Positions 53,005 to 64,000 of a stretch of 64,000 bases of DNA are shown here, one piece after another (position 1 is the first letter of the stretch; each line of letters opens with the position of its first letter). Under the pieces are notes generated by a model. The model had not been told where the DNA came from. It saw only the letters and a program-made list of their open reading frames with translations, and made no database searches. This DNA is from Sycobia sp. Sy_11 (taxonomy: Eukaryota > Arthropoda > Insecta > Hymenoptera > Epichrysomallidae). The DNA is taken from assembly GCA_018907035.1 (NCBI GenBank), contig JACCIC010000004.1, positions 62,001-126,000 of the forward strand, in the 5' to 3' direction. A program made the translations under genes and the position numbers.

Positions 53005-56000
53005 TTACCGAGTATTTCTTGGGCTAGAATGACGAGAAGGCGTGCGGTATCGCCTTCGAGAATCTGACCTGTTGTGTCTTACTTTGTCATTATTTCTTTT
53101 ATCACGAGTTCGCTCTTTGTCGCGATCAACATCATGTTCATTATTTCTGTGTTCGCGCTCTCGTTTATCCCTACGTGCAGAATTTCGTGAACTCCGATCT
53201 GGACTTGGAGATCGTGATACTGATGAATGAGAATCAGAACTGTGACCTTCATATCGATGTCTTCGTTCTCGTTGTCTATACAAAATAACAAGCAATTCGT
53301 CTTAGTGCATGTGATGTTTTGTGTTTTTCAATAAATTTGTTATGACAATAGGTTTAAAATTTAATTAAACTAGATACTCTTATATTTGACTAGCATTTAT
53401 GTAATTCTTTGAATAATATATTAATTGCTGAACGTCTAATATGATATTACCCTTGTATAACCTAAATACTTACTTTCTACGAAGTTTTAAAGACATTTCT
53501 CGTATTTCATCTTCTCTATCTTGCCTTTGCTGTTCCATTTTCTCAATTCTAGCTTGTTCTGCTTTTTTGTCAGCTTTATCTATAATTTTTAAGTATTAAT
53601 TAATTATAAAATAATGTACAAATATATTTTTCACTAAAATGTTACTCACATTGTCTATTTAATAAGGCCTGCATTTTTTTTTTAAGCCGTTCTTGAGGTG
53701 TAATTTTTGAAGACTGAAAAATTAAAATCTTATAGATATGTTTAATACAAATAAACGAATATAATTCGTTTTTAATCTCTTTTTTTTTATAATTTACGCA
53801 AGAAATCAAACTCAACTAAAATATATTAACGTGCTGACGAAAGTGGACCAAAGAAATATTACATGTGAGTGAGCATTTTTGCTACATATAATTTAAATAT
53901 GAAACAATCAACTATATCAATTTATAGGTAATTTAAATTAAATTTATACTGGAATGATGATGTTGCATACTGCTTATCGTGAAGAATAATATAAATAAAC
54001 ACGTCTTTTGTATCTTTGATAAGAAAAGATAGAAAGGGAATAATAGTACATGGTTCTTTTTCATTTGCATTGTGCATTAAGTGACTAATAAAGCGTTACG
54101 GTTCTTACTGACTTTGTGTCCGCCACCAGAATTTGTACTTAACCCTGCTTTTGGCTTGTTCCTGTAAGCAAATCCAATAAATTTAAGATATTATATTTAA
54201 GACTTTTATAACTCAATAATCAACTTACATGTTTGAATTATTTGTTATTTTTTGTGCAGATTGGTTTTTGTCCTCATTATCTGATAATTCAATTTCTAAA
54301 CTAGATGATTTTCCTCGTCGACCATAATACCTAAAAAATTATATATACATCTATCTAAATCTTTAAAATTGTTTATTAATAATATAATGTAAGAAAAAAT
54401 GTTACTAATTGTTATTCAAGTGAAAATTATATAACAAACTATAGTGTTGGTTAAAATTACCTTGGTACTGTAGATGGCTTAGTTTCCACACTTTTAGACC
54501 TTTTACTATTTGATTTACTCCTCGATCTTGATATTGATCTAGATTTACTTCGGCTTTTACTTCTGCATCTAGCCCTTGATACAGATCTGGATCTTCTTTC
54601 TAACTCTACTTTAGATCTAGACCTTGACTGTGATTTTGAACTTGATTTTGATCTCGATCTTGACTTTGAAATTGTTTTGGATCTAGATTTGGATCTGGAT
54701 TTAGGTTTTGATTTGGATCTAGATCTTGATTTTGATTTTGACTTTGATTGTGAAAACCGCCGCTTCTTTGGCTGATCTCGGGATTTTGACCTTGATCGCG
54801 ACCTTGAATAACTGCTACTTTTATTACTGCTTCTGAGTGATGATGAATACGTTGAATGCGATCGTGATCTTCTAACACGTGATCGAGACCGTGACCGTGA
54901 CTTTGATCTGGTTTTTGATCTAGTTCTGAACCTCAACCGCGAACGTGACCTAGATCTGGTATATGATCGTGACCTACTTCGACCACGTGATCTAGACCTG
55001 GAATACGAGCGCGACCAACGAGAATGACTATGTGTTCTAGATCTACCACTATATTTTCTTGATCTAGATAAATCCCTTCTGGATCTGCAAAAGATTGAAT
55101 TGCATCATTATTATATATCGTTAAATGAAACAAAATAATTACAAAAAAATTTAGTTTTATTATTGAAAGTATTTAAGTATTAAATTACTTAATTAAGTTA
55201 TTATCAAATTGTTTAATAAACACCTCGAATATATTAAACTTGATCTTCTAGGTTCACACTTTCGATAACATTTATTTCGAGAACATGATGCACTCCTTGA
55301 TCTAGATTTTGTTTTTCTATTTAAAGACCTTTCATTTAAAACTGGACTGTTTGATTTTTTCTTTTTTGCATTTGCAGAATTATTTTTTTTTGAACTTGAT
55401 ATAATTTGGGAGGAACTACTTTGAGCTAAATCCTCTTCACCTCCAAAACTTGTAATATAAGTAATTTGCCCTGCATTAATAGGTGAAGGTGACCTTGAAC
55501 GTGATTTGGAAGATGATTTACGGTAGGGATTATATTCTGGACTTTCTCTAGCTGCATAACTAAGACAAATATTTGTATAGTTTAAAAATATAAAGTTAAA
55601 TCACCTTTAATAGAATAAAATTAAAAAAAAATTTTTTAATGATAAAATAGTATGTTTAATGTATCATATTTTATGTTGTAATATTTTATAAATAGATCTT
55701 TTTACTAAATAAAGTTATACCTAGGAGGACTCATTATACGACCAATCATTTTCTTCTCTCTAAAAGCTCTTCTTTCTCTTCTAGACCTTCGTCCCTGTAA
55801 GTAAATTATGAATTATTTTTGATTATTCTTTATTTATTAATAAATATTAAAACATTGCTTACAGAATACATTGCTTTTTCCTCTTCTTGTTTTCTTGCCT
55901 GTCTTAATGTTTCAGCTTCTTCAAAATCTTGAGTTAAAAAACTAAAATAATCAGCTCCTAAAAGTCCATATTTTTGAGCTACTAAATTCATTTCGTGAGC

Positions 56001-57672
56001 TTGAGATGGTTCAATTTGGGATACATCTACACAGATATCTAAATCAATATCACTATCATCTTCTTCTTTTTCTTCTGATATGTTAGTCTCCAATGTTTTT
56101 GTAACTTCTGGAATTGCTTCTTCAGTTTCATAATTATAACCAATCGCAGCATTATTACTAGATTTTTTCTTATCTTTAATTAAATCTGGCTTAGTTGATG
56201 ATCCAAACTGTTCTTCTAAATGAATTTGATGAAGAAATTTTTCTTCGGTTACTAAAAACAATTACAATTAAAAACTTAATTTAATTTAAAAATTTTCTTT
56301 TTTAATAAATATATTGTTGAAATAATTGCACAATTTCAAATATTTGTGTTGTTTTAAAATAGTTTTTCTACATAAATATAAATGTAAAGTTATAAACTAT
56401 AATATATATAAATATTTATATATATTTTCATCAAAGCAATAAAATATAAAGTAAAAAACAAGAAATTATATTTGAACAAACAAGTAATTTCATTTATATT
56501 TTTGAATTCATTAATTGGTTTTCAAATTATAAGATAACTACTATTGTTAAAAATCTTATACTAAAAATAAGTTCAAATACAATTTTAGAAATTTATAATT
56601 AAAAAAATAGCAATATATTTTATCCACTAACCTGTTAGGAATTCATTTTGGACAATAATTCGATATCTTTCATAATTAATATGCCTATCCTCGTTAGTTA
56701 AAGGAATATCAATATCATTGGTATTATTAGCTTCTGGAATCCAATCAAGATGAGCTCTTACATCAAATCGATCTATTAAATTATCATTATTTCCTTGCCA
56801 AGGCATCCTTTAAACCCAAAATAAAAAGATTAAACTAAATTAATGATATTCAATATTTAAAGTTATTACAATGTTAAAAAGAAGAAATTTACATATTAGC
56901 AGGACTGTCACCAGCTGCTGCAATAACTGGATCTAAATGAATCTTACATGGTCTTCCATGTAACTGAAGAAATTGAGTAGGATCAGATTTCTACGAAATA
57001 GATTGAAATTAATATAATAATAAATTGCATTTATTGAAATATTAAAAAGTACAAAGATAGTTTATTAACAATTGAACTATTAAATAATTTAACAATATAT
57101 AATAAATTTAACTTATCAATGCTTTATTTATAGTATTTTAATTTTTGTAATATGATTAATTGGAATGCAAACAAGATATAATTATATTTCTTCAAAAATA
57201 TATAATAAAAATTATGTTTATATAATATAAATTAATTTATTTGTTTTGATAGTTTAATAACTATAGTGAATGCCAAGATGTTTTTGTAAGTTTAGTTTCG
57301 AAAAGATAAAAATACAAAATCTTATAATTGATATAAAAATAAAACAGATTAGAAAGTTCTCACATTTAGTATCATACTTATTATTATATATTTTATAAAA
57401 TCTTGTTAATATATAAGGAAATATAGTATGGTAAAAATTTACAAAGGCCACTCCTAAAACTTATCTACTTTATGTTCAACTAATCGTTCTTCAAAATTCA
57501 AAAGAATTCAAAGATTGCTAAAAGGATAAATACAACTTACTATCTTCTCGTAGTAATCCCGGCGACGTTCAGCACGTCGACGATAATCCACCAGCATGCC
57601 ACGGATCTTTTTTTCTTGTTTTCGTGCTTCGTGCCACATTCTACCACCGGTCTTCTTTACAGAGAAACTCAT
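53005..57672 (-). CDS. CLASRP: CLASRP, CLK4-associating SR-related splicing protein (complete)
   Basis: Twelve exons: 57672-57541, 56990-56893, 56807-56632, 56251-55863, 55794-55721, 55559-55224, 55084-54461, 54330-54229, 54161-54113, 53713-53650, 53579-53474, 53275-53005. Total 2,421 bp, 806 residues, all GT-AG. N-terminal SWAP-type region: MWHEARKQEKKIRGMLVDYR, RAERRRDYYEKI, HGRPCKIHLDPVIAA, MMPWQGNDNLIDRFDVRAHL, INYERYR. A middle acidic region leads to EEEKAMYS and RRSRRERRAFREKKM, then an ITYITSFGGEEDL motif, a large RS domain in exon 7 (about 200 residues, mostly SR/SK/RS), the conserved ITPQERLKKKMQALLNRQYK, a coiled coil (QQRQDREDEIREMSLKLRRK) and an RS-like tail ending SSPRNTR. It works in the nucleus in alternative splicing and binds CLK-family kinases (family knowledge). 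The exon 9 donor is the least certain. Confidence 0.92.
54461..55084 (-). other. CLASRP exon 7, RS domain
   Basis: A 624-bp exon coding almost only Arg-Ser, Lys-Ser and Ser-Arg dipeptides (RSRSRSRVRRSRSHS, KSKSRSRSKSKPKSRSKSRS). The minus strand is rich in GATC/AGATC hexamers, giving an imperfect 6-bp repeat. RS domains are phosphorylated by CLK/SRPK kinases and mediate spliceosomal contacts. Confidence 0.9.
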
Positions 57673-57964
57673 ATTGTATTTATCTAGATCAAGATAGACG
57701 TGTATATCTTAAATTGCATTAAAAAGAACACATTTGACAAGTTACAAAAAAATTCTAATTTGACAGGTTCATCAAGATCAATTAAAAAAGACACTTCGTT
57801 GCCTCATCGCTCATCCTTCAATATAACGTTCAATAAGAGATGCAGTCATGGTCATTTCGGTGGTAGGGAAAGGTCTTGTATATGGCAAAAAAAAACATCC
57901 ACCACATATTAGAAGGCGCCACTGCATCAAAGCAAAAATGGCAGTCATGAACGTTAAGATTAGG
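57673..57964 (-). promoter_or_regulatory. CLASRP upstream region
   Basis: About 290 bp between the CLASRP start codon and the foldback repeat at 57965; it must contain the 5' UTR and probably the core promoter. No TATA box is obvious, and GC-richer patches near 57840-57925 are the only hints. Confidence 0.35.
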
Positions 57965-58500
57965 GAGAGTAGAGAGAAGGAATGGAAACTCCGCTAAAAT
58001 CGTGGCGACACCCTGTGAGGTTGCTCGTTCAAATGGATGTTTTTAACAAAAAGAGAGTGGAGATATGCATTGAGCGTGGAGAAAGGGGAGAAATAAATCT
58101 CTTCTCCCCTACTTTTTCTTCTTTTCTTCCCCTTACTCGCTTTGGCTTTTGCTTTGTCTTTCGCTGTTGCACGCAAAACCATCGAGGGACTTGCAAGATA
58201 GCGAATTCTACCGGACAAATCTGAACTACCATCTCCGGCTAATTTTTTATGAGTTTGTCCCACGTAAAGAAACGGAGTTTTCACTTCATCTCTCTACCTT
58301 CTATAGTGAGGGAACAGAGATTTAACATTCCAATCTCTCCATACTAACTGCATACCCTCACTCTCTTTTCTCCAAATGCATGCATTTGAATGAGCAACCT
58401 CACAAGGTGTCGCCGTCTTGCAGCCAATTTTGTTCCAAAGTTCTACCATGTAATTCATGATTTTAGCGGAATTTCCACTCCTTTCTACCCTCCATAATGT
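57965..58500. mobile_element. foldback/MITE-like repeat
   Basis: Arms of about 110-170 bp in inverse orientation (57965-58075 and 58335-58500), sharing GGAAACTCCGCTAAAATC with its complement GATTTTAGCGGAATTTCC, CAACCTCACA, and AAAAGAGAGTG. The spacer matches 27340-27560. Non-coding; the family recurs at 27189-27720. Confidence 0.7.
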
Positions 58501-58671
58501 AGATAGTACAGAATGTATATGGGGTAAAATATTTATTTAACTGTTTCAATACATTTTATAATCTTCTAGCATATTAAAAAACAAAATAAATGTGATATAA
58601 TTATTTTCTTTACATTTTAATTAAACACAATGTAAAAACAAGGAAATTACATAAAAATAATTTTTTAAATA

Positions 58672-59949
58672 CAAGGGTTGATTGATACGTTTCCGGCCTG
58701 ACCAAGAGATGGCGCCACCAGGCCTACCTTGAGGTGGCGTTCTATAGTACCATCCTTAGATAGCTTGCACCTATAGTTTCAGTCCGATCGCCATGTTAGT
58801 TTAGGTTTGAGAGCAAGTTGAACAAGACGCGTCTGTGTTTTTCATAAAAATGGAAAAACTGGAAAATCGTGCTGTCATCAAATACTTTTATTTGAAGGGG
58901 TTAACGCCGAAGAAAATTAAAGAAGAGATGGACACAACACTGGGGACACTCTCTCCATCATATTCAACCGTTAAGCAGTGGGTTTCCGAGTTTAAAGAGG
59001 GTCGTGTGAATGAGCCTCGCTCAGGACGCCCCATTGAAGTCACAACTCCAGACATGATCGAAAAAATCCATTAAATATTGCTGAAAGATCGCAGATTAAA
59101 AGTGCGTGAGATAGCTGAAACCTGTAATATGTTATATGAATGTGTACAAAATATTTTGCACCAACATTTGTATATAATAAAGCTCTGTGCAAAATGGGTG
59201 CCGTGTTTGCTAACAGTCGACCAAAAATTGATTCGAAAGAAATTTCTACCGCGAATTTGGCGTTGTATAAGCGTAATCCAAGCGAATTTTTGCGTCGATT
59301 CGTAACCGTTGACGAAACTTGAGTCCACCACTACACTCCTGAAACAACAGTCTAATCAGTGGATTGAACCAGGGGAACCAACTCCAAAGAAGGCAAAAAC
59401 AATTTTTTCGGCAAACAAGGTTATGGCTACTATTTTTTTTGGGACACAAGAGGTATTATATACATCGATTATCTTGAAAAGGGTAAAACTATCACTGGTC
59501 AATATTACGCAGACCTGTTGCAACGTTTGAGCCACGAAGTGAAAATTAAACAACCTCATCTGGTGAAGAAAAAAATATTGTTTCATCACAATAACGCACC
59601 AGCGCACACGTCAATCGTTGTGATGGCTAAAATCAACGATCTGAAGTTTGAATTGCTGCCGCACCCTCCCTACTCTCCAGACCTAGCCTCAAGTGACTAT
59701 TATCTTTTTCCTAACCTCAAAAATTGGCTTGGCTGTAAGAGATTTGCGAACAATGAAGGAGTAATCGAAGCTGTAAATGGGTATTATGAGGAGCTCGACG
59801 AATCAGTCTATAGAGATGGAATTACTAGACTAAAGCTCCGCTATGAGAAATGTATCAGCCTTGGAGGAGATTATGTTGAGAAATAAAAAAAAATTCTTAA
59901 AAACGTTGTTTTTCTTGGTGAGGCCGGAAACTTATCAATCCACCCTCGT
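58672..59949 (+). mobile_element. mariner element, second subfamily
   Basis: 1,278 bp between TA dinucleotides (58670-58671, 59950-59951). Terminal inverted repeats of about 35 bp, imperfect: GGGTTGATTGATACGTTTCC at the left against GGGTGGATTGATAAGTTTCC read inward from the right, both continuing GGCCT-ACCAAGA. Carries a broken plus-strand transposase unlike the one at 20824-21845. Confidence 0.9.
58850..59886 (+). pseudogene. mariner transposase, inactivated
   Basis: About 345 codons from MEKLENRAVIKYFYLKG at 58850 to GGDYVEK-stop at 59884, normal mariner length. N-terminal helix-turn-helix domains are followed by RSGRPIEVTTPDMIEKIH and a TAA at 59072, then the same frame to about 59240 (KVREIAETCNMLYECVQNIL). 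Frame changes near 59240, 59350 and 59440 break it, with a stop after VTVDET (first catalytic Asp, about 59310). The second catalytic motif reads FHHNNAPAHTS: Asn where Asp is required. The third is PYSPDLASSDYYLFPNLK, with Asp present (DD34D spacing). Dead at several levels. Confidence 0.85.
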
Positions 59950-60164
59950 AGATTTATTTCGCAGGATAATTGTTATAAAAGTATATTGTTTAGAAATATA
60001 ACTAGTAGTATAGCCATAAGTGACTGTTTTCTTATCTAATTTAATTTTTATTATTTTGGTTCACTCTTTATGATCCATCATCGATCCATCAATATTACAA
60101 AATAAATTTTAGCAGTTTCAGGTTCAGGCATTCAATGAAAACTTAAGTTTGCATTAAAATTTCT

Positions 60165-60465
60165 GTAAGAAGTGAAGTTCTTCACAGCAATCTCCCCTTG
60201 TAATACCCTTTCGATGACATGGACAGAACTCTAGTATGTGCTTTTTACACTTTTAATTCTGCTATAATATAATACTTCTTATGTAGTACATTTAAATAAT
60301 TTTGGTAATTTTCAGTTTGTTTTCAAGAACTTTTTAAAGAACTCCAAAAATTTACTAAGCTAAGTAAAATGCTTTCCTGTAATTTGTAATGCCTATGGAT
60401 GCCATTTTTTAGTTCCCTCTCCACCGCTAGTATCGCATATTATATTAAAATTGCCATAATATGAT
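60165..60465. repeat. mosaic repeat module M1, second copy
   Basis: Direct match to 26740-27025 with moderate divergence: GAAGTTCTTCACAG, AGAACTCTAGTA, CTGCTATAATA, TTTAAAGAACTCC blocks. Confidence 0.7.
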
Positions 60466-60469
60466 CATA

Positions 60470-60922
60470 CCTATTGTAGACCAAAGGAAACACTGTAATC
60501 GGCCACTACTCTACTGATCTGAAAAATTACTGAAAAAAAAGAAAAAACTAATAATCGACGTATTTTTCTTTTGTTTATCCCAAAAAACTCCAATTTTTAT
60601 TTTTTCCTACTTAGATATTCCGAAAAATCCTGAACATTAAAAAATTTACATTCAATGTTATACGCCATCTAATTACACGATTTATGAACTAAAGATCTAG
60701 AATAATTATTCTATGTTTATTTTAATTTTCTCTATCGGTATGTTTATAAAAATTTTAAGTTTTAATTTTTTTTTACAAAAAATTGTTTTCAATTAGGGCC
60801 ACTCCAAAGAGCATGCGCGCAATAAATTCAAATAATTCTAAATTTTTCGATGCAAGTTCTTAGCTAAAGTGTAGTATACTTATAATCAGACGCTGTTCTT
60901 TTGCAATCATCATTCTCAATGT
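60470..60922. other. AT-rich DNA, nothing recognised
   Basis: No coding or repeat signal seen. Confidence 0.4.
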
Positions 60923-62317
60923 TGTAACGTAGGTTACTCACCGGCGCGCAAATATATATATTTTATATATTAAGGAAATAACGCGCATAAGTAGATTAGA
61001 AGATAGTTTATTTATATAATAATATAGCATGCTATTAACAGCAATCAGCAAGCAATCACTCAAAATAAATAAAACTATAAATTAACATCCAATAACGTAT
61101 TTTTCGTCTGTATAAATGTGCGTTATTTTCCGATAGAAATCCTGTTTGTTTTCGGCACTTGCTCAGGAAGGTACCACTCAAGTCAAGCAAAGGAATCGAT
61201 CAAATTCTATCGATCGACCTGTTGTCTTCCGGTGCAAACTTTTCAACGAGGAAAAGGCGCTTCTTTACTCATTTGAAGACATAATTTATTGTATAGGAAA
61301 GGGCATTCCTTAATTAACAAGAAATATCGCACCGAACATCACTCGAGAAGGCCAGTGAAAATTAAAAAGAAAATATTCTTTTTCTAAGTAAAGGCGCTGC
61401 TTTTTCAGAAGTAGAATTAAAAGTATATTATTTACGAGGCGCTCTTCGAAATAATATATAAAATCTGCCAGGCATTTTTTTTATGCCCAAAAACCGCCGA
61501 AAATAAAATTCGATTTTTATCACTGAGAAAAGATGATCCTTTATCAAAAATAAAATTAAAAGTGTATTAATGACGAGGCGCTCCTCGAATTAATACACCC
61601 AGATCGACGAAGAATAATACAAAATCGCTGATAAATCGTTTAAGATAGGAAAATCTATATAATTAAATAATTACAAGAAAAGGTACACCTTTTTACCGAA
61701 ATTAATTGTAGCGAGGCACATCGAATTCAAAATTAAATGTGTAGGAGAAATAAATAAGAAACTTTAGTTAGTAATATCATGTAAAAATGTTATGTGTATT
61801 TAATAAGAGCGTCTAATAATTTTTAAATAAGATCAGGCGCTTCTGATTATTTGAAAATTAATAATTTTATATTATTGACGAGGAGCCCTTCGAAATTATA
61901 TAAAATGAAACACGATAAGCTGCGAAGAAGCAAAAGCTCCGGCCGTGTAAATAGATGGACAAGGCCGAACAGCCGATCATAGGATTAAGGGATTAAGGCG
62001 CGACGAAATACGCCGAAATAAATATATTATAATTTCATTTAATTTACGAAATAATACATTTTTTTTCTTTCTTTCTTGTTATAAAGAGACGAAAGAGAAA
62101 TTGAAATGAAGCAATAAAATATTGTTGTCAATTATGTTTTTTTTTGTAAATTATTAATAAAATACACTATTATTATTAATAATTAAAAAAGTTATTTACT
62201 AATAAGAGTTATGCACCCAGTCCATTCGCACGTCCCGACACGATCCCCTATCTTTATAGAACCCTAACAATTGAAAATATAAATATCGCGCAAGAAGAGA
62301 GGAGACGGATCGTTACA
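60923..62317 (+). repeat. solo LTR with 4-bp target duplication (ATGT)
   Basis: TGTAACGTAGGTTACTC at the left end and GGATCGTTACA at the right end, with inverted TGTAACG/CGTTACA. Flanked by ATGT at 60919-60922 and 62318-62321. 1,395 bp, no coding. It contains three large hairpins (see findings). A start fragment of the same family (TGTAACATAGGTTACTCCG) lies at 62369-62398. Confidence 0.85.
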
Positions 62318-62368
62318 ATGTAGTGAATAATATATATATTATTATATTAATATATCGAGCAAATCTTG

Positions 62369-62411
62369 TAACATAGGTTACTCCGAGGCAAGCGTATATA
62401 TATATATATAT
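62369..62411 (+). repeat. start fragment of the same LTR family
   Basis: TGTAACATAGGTTACTCCGA matches the first bases of the solo LTR, then a TA run in which the next LTR begins. Confidence 0.6.
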
Positions 62412-62870
62412 TGTAACGGGGATCGCAAGCGTCGCTCACGTTTGCTATCCGATGTCCCGATGCTCTCTCTCTCGCTCCCGTGATAGCCTATGTAAATATA
62501 TCTATATAATATTTGCTGTCTATATATATACACTCAATGTGTAGTTATGTTACAGGCCGATGCACTAACACACTGGCGGAGAGGTAAGTAAAAAAGAGCG
62601 AGGGAGCGGGGAGTGGAGCAAGTACACCGCACGCGACGATAGTTTCATGACTGTCATGCTACGCGCGAGTTGACGTAAAAAGAAAGCAATAACTTTGCGT
62701 TCGGCTGTTGTCTCACCGCGTGAGGTCTTTTGTTCTCTTTTCCGCGCTTATCACCGCCCCCTTGAGCGATACTCGCGAGCTCTTCACGCGAACGTGACTC
62801 GGATGATCGAGTTTAGTGAGCCTGTCATCTGGCCCATTTCCCGTCCGGATCGACTGCCCCATACCTGATG
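62412..62870 (+). repeat. truncated LTR of Gypsy family A
   Basis: Starts TGTAACGGGGATCGCAAGC in an AT run and shares GATGCTCTCTCTC, GTTACAGGCCGATGCAC, GGCGGAGAGGTAAGT and CTCGG-TGATCGAG blocks with 4688-5010. Homology stops near 62870. Confidence 0.7.
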
Positions 62871-63031
62871 AATTACATAAAGATGTACTGTGCAATATTT
62901 CAAACCGATCGGTTTAGTAGATTTTGTGTGAGGATGTACACCGACTTCAAAAATGACAGTTTTCAGGAAACGGCTTAAAAGTTTTGTAAACTAAAAAATT
63001 TACAATAAAAATTTATAGTTCTTTCAGGCTC

Positions 63032-63566
63032 ATATAAAATCGTCAATACGAGGTCCATATAGCAAAACGCTTTCATCTACATGGTCTAAAGCATCTTTTT
63101 GTATTTGTCAACGTAAAACTCTTCCTTCTTTACTGTCGTGTGACGCTTGTTCCTCTACTCTATTTATTCGCAACTCGTCAAATTGTCGCGCCCATTCGTG
63201 GGAACTTGACCCTGTACTGATTTGCATCTTTTTCATAATGGCTAACAGAGCAAAAGAACCTTCATTGAAAATACATGCAACTACATTAGCTGCAATTTCA
63301 ACAATCGTAGAGGTACCACTCACTGACTTTGGAAAGATTTTCCAGATTAGCTGATTGAGACTCTCATTATTATTTTGCGTGAAACCTCCAAGACATCGCT
63401 GCAAGAGTTCGTCTTTCCTCAAGTCCTCATAAATGTGTCTAATAGCTCTAAGAATATCAGTAGGAAGCGTTGTATAGCCGTGTTTAAAAGAGTTTAGAGC
63501 ATCTGAAGCTGTAGCTTTCTGCCATTCACACGAATTACGAATATGTAAAAATCCTCCTTGGTGCAA
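63032..63566 (-). pseudogene. transposase-like fragment (Mutator-like/other DNA transposon)
   Basis: Open frame 63566-63108 with the segment LQRCLGGFTQNNNESLNQLI, then IVEIAANVVACIFNEGSFAL and a charged C-terminus. TQN-NES-N--IW sequences are typical of a transposase-like domain family found in many insect genomes, often labelled Mutator-like; I recognise the style but not the exact family. After the TGA at 63108-63110 the same frame continues to 63032 as DALDHVDESVLLYGPRIDDF, which looks like the natural C-terminus, so the TGA is probably a nonsense mutation. The N-terminal part is absent. 5' boundary uncertain. Confidence 0.5.
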
Positions 63567-63760
63567 CGAATGTTCGAATACTCACAACTTTGTCAATTTT
63601 GCTCCGATTAACTTGAAATTTCGATACAATATTCTTCAGATATAAAGTATTCATTTAACAAAATAAAAAAAATGGCCAAAAAAGAGTTTAAATATCTTAC
63701 GCCCCTTTATGATATTTATTCCTGCTTCCTTGTGCATACGATACTTTGCCTCTCGCGGAC

Positions 63761-63780
63761 CGTTACATGACGCCCAACGC
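63761..63780 (+). other. possible LTR end and primer-binding site
   Basis: CCGTTACA followed by TGACGCCCAACGC resembles a family A LTR end plus a TGGCGCCCAACG-type primer-binding site with one change. No internal element could be read in the remaining 220 bp. Confidence 0.35.
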
Positions 63781-64000
63781 GATATCGGGACTGCATAATT
63801 TATTATAAAAAATATATAGATACGTGCATATATATTTTATTATATATTTATTGTTAAACGTGTAATATTTTAGTGCCCCGGTGAAAATTCGTTATACAAG
63901 TTATGCGGATTCGAGAAATTGGATAATTCTAAAATACTTGTGCGGAATATAATTATCTTTTACATAATATAACTATTTAAGATAGAAGATAGTTATATTG

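Overview
The window looks like nuclear DNA of an insect, most likely a hymenopteran such as an ant (inference). It is AT-rich and intron-bearing, full of AT, GA and AC microsatellites and dense in transposable elements. The host genes are sparse and multi-exonic with GT-AG introns. No rRNA or bona fide tRNA gene was seen.

Host genes. Two genes lie head-to-tail on the minus strand. At 57672-53005 is a complete 12-exon CLASRP (SR-related splicing factor) of 806 codons. About 480 bp downstream, at 52525, starts a gephyrin/cinnamon gene for molybdenum cofactor synthesis. Its first four exons sit at 52525-51201. The next two are at 8213-7949, about 43 kb away, in matching phase, and the rest lies beyond the left edge. 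Most of the window, 8214-51200, is therefore one giant intron filled with mobile DNA.

Layout. 1-790: BEL/Pao remnant. 1450-5484: decayed Ty3/Gypsy element ending in an LTR. 5530-7948: AT-rich DNA with a purine-rich block. 7949-8213: gephyrin exons 5 and 6. 10190-11290: R2-like LINE remnant (minus). 13620-15290: Penelope-like remnant with inverted arms and a hammerhead-like motif. 15432-15680: MITE. 17051-19966: 5'-truncated R1-clade-like LINE (plus). 20005-20640: 60-bp-period minisatellite element. 20750-22015: mariner. 22190-22915: dispersed repeat. 26730-28130: mosaic repeats. 28157-32500: second copy of the R1-like LINE (minus), inserted in an AC/GT tract whose empty counterpart is at 50385-50506. 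32810-46477: a 13.7-kb Ty3/Gypsy element with nearly identical 1.36-kb LTRs. 46985-47740: second copy of the dispersed repeat. 47748-48702: solo LTR. 48970-49905: second 60-bp minisatellite element. 51201-57672: host exons. 57965-58500: foldback repeat. 58672-59949: mariner with an inactivated catalytic triad. 60923-62317: solo LTR with a 4-bp duplication. 62412-62870: LTR fragment. 63108-63566: transposase-like fragment.

The most unusual object is the large Gypsy element. It has a textbook -1 frameshift heptamer at the gag/pro overlap. Its reverse transcriptase and RNase H are deleted while gag, integrase and extra 3' ORFs stay open. One 3' ORF carries a second gag-like zinc-knuckle module. 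The 3' region holds an array of short repeats resembling its own primer-binding-site junction. Near-identical LTRs suggest recent movement, presumably with reverse transcriptase supplied in trans.
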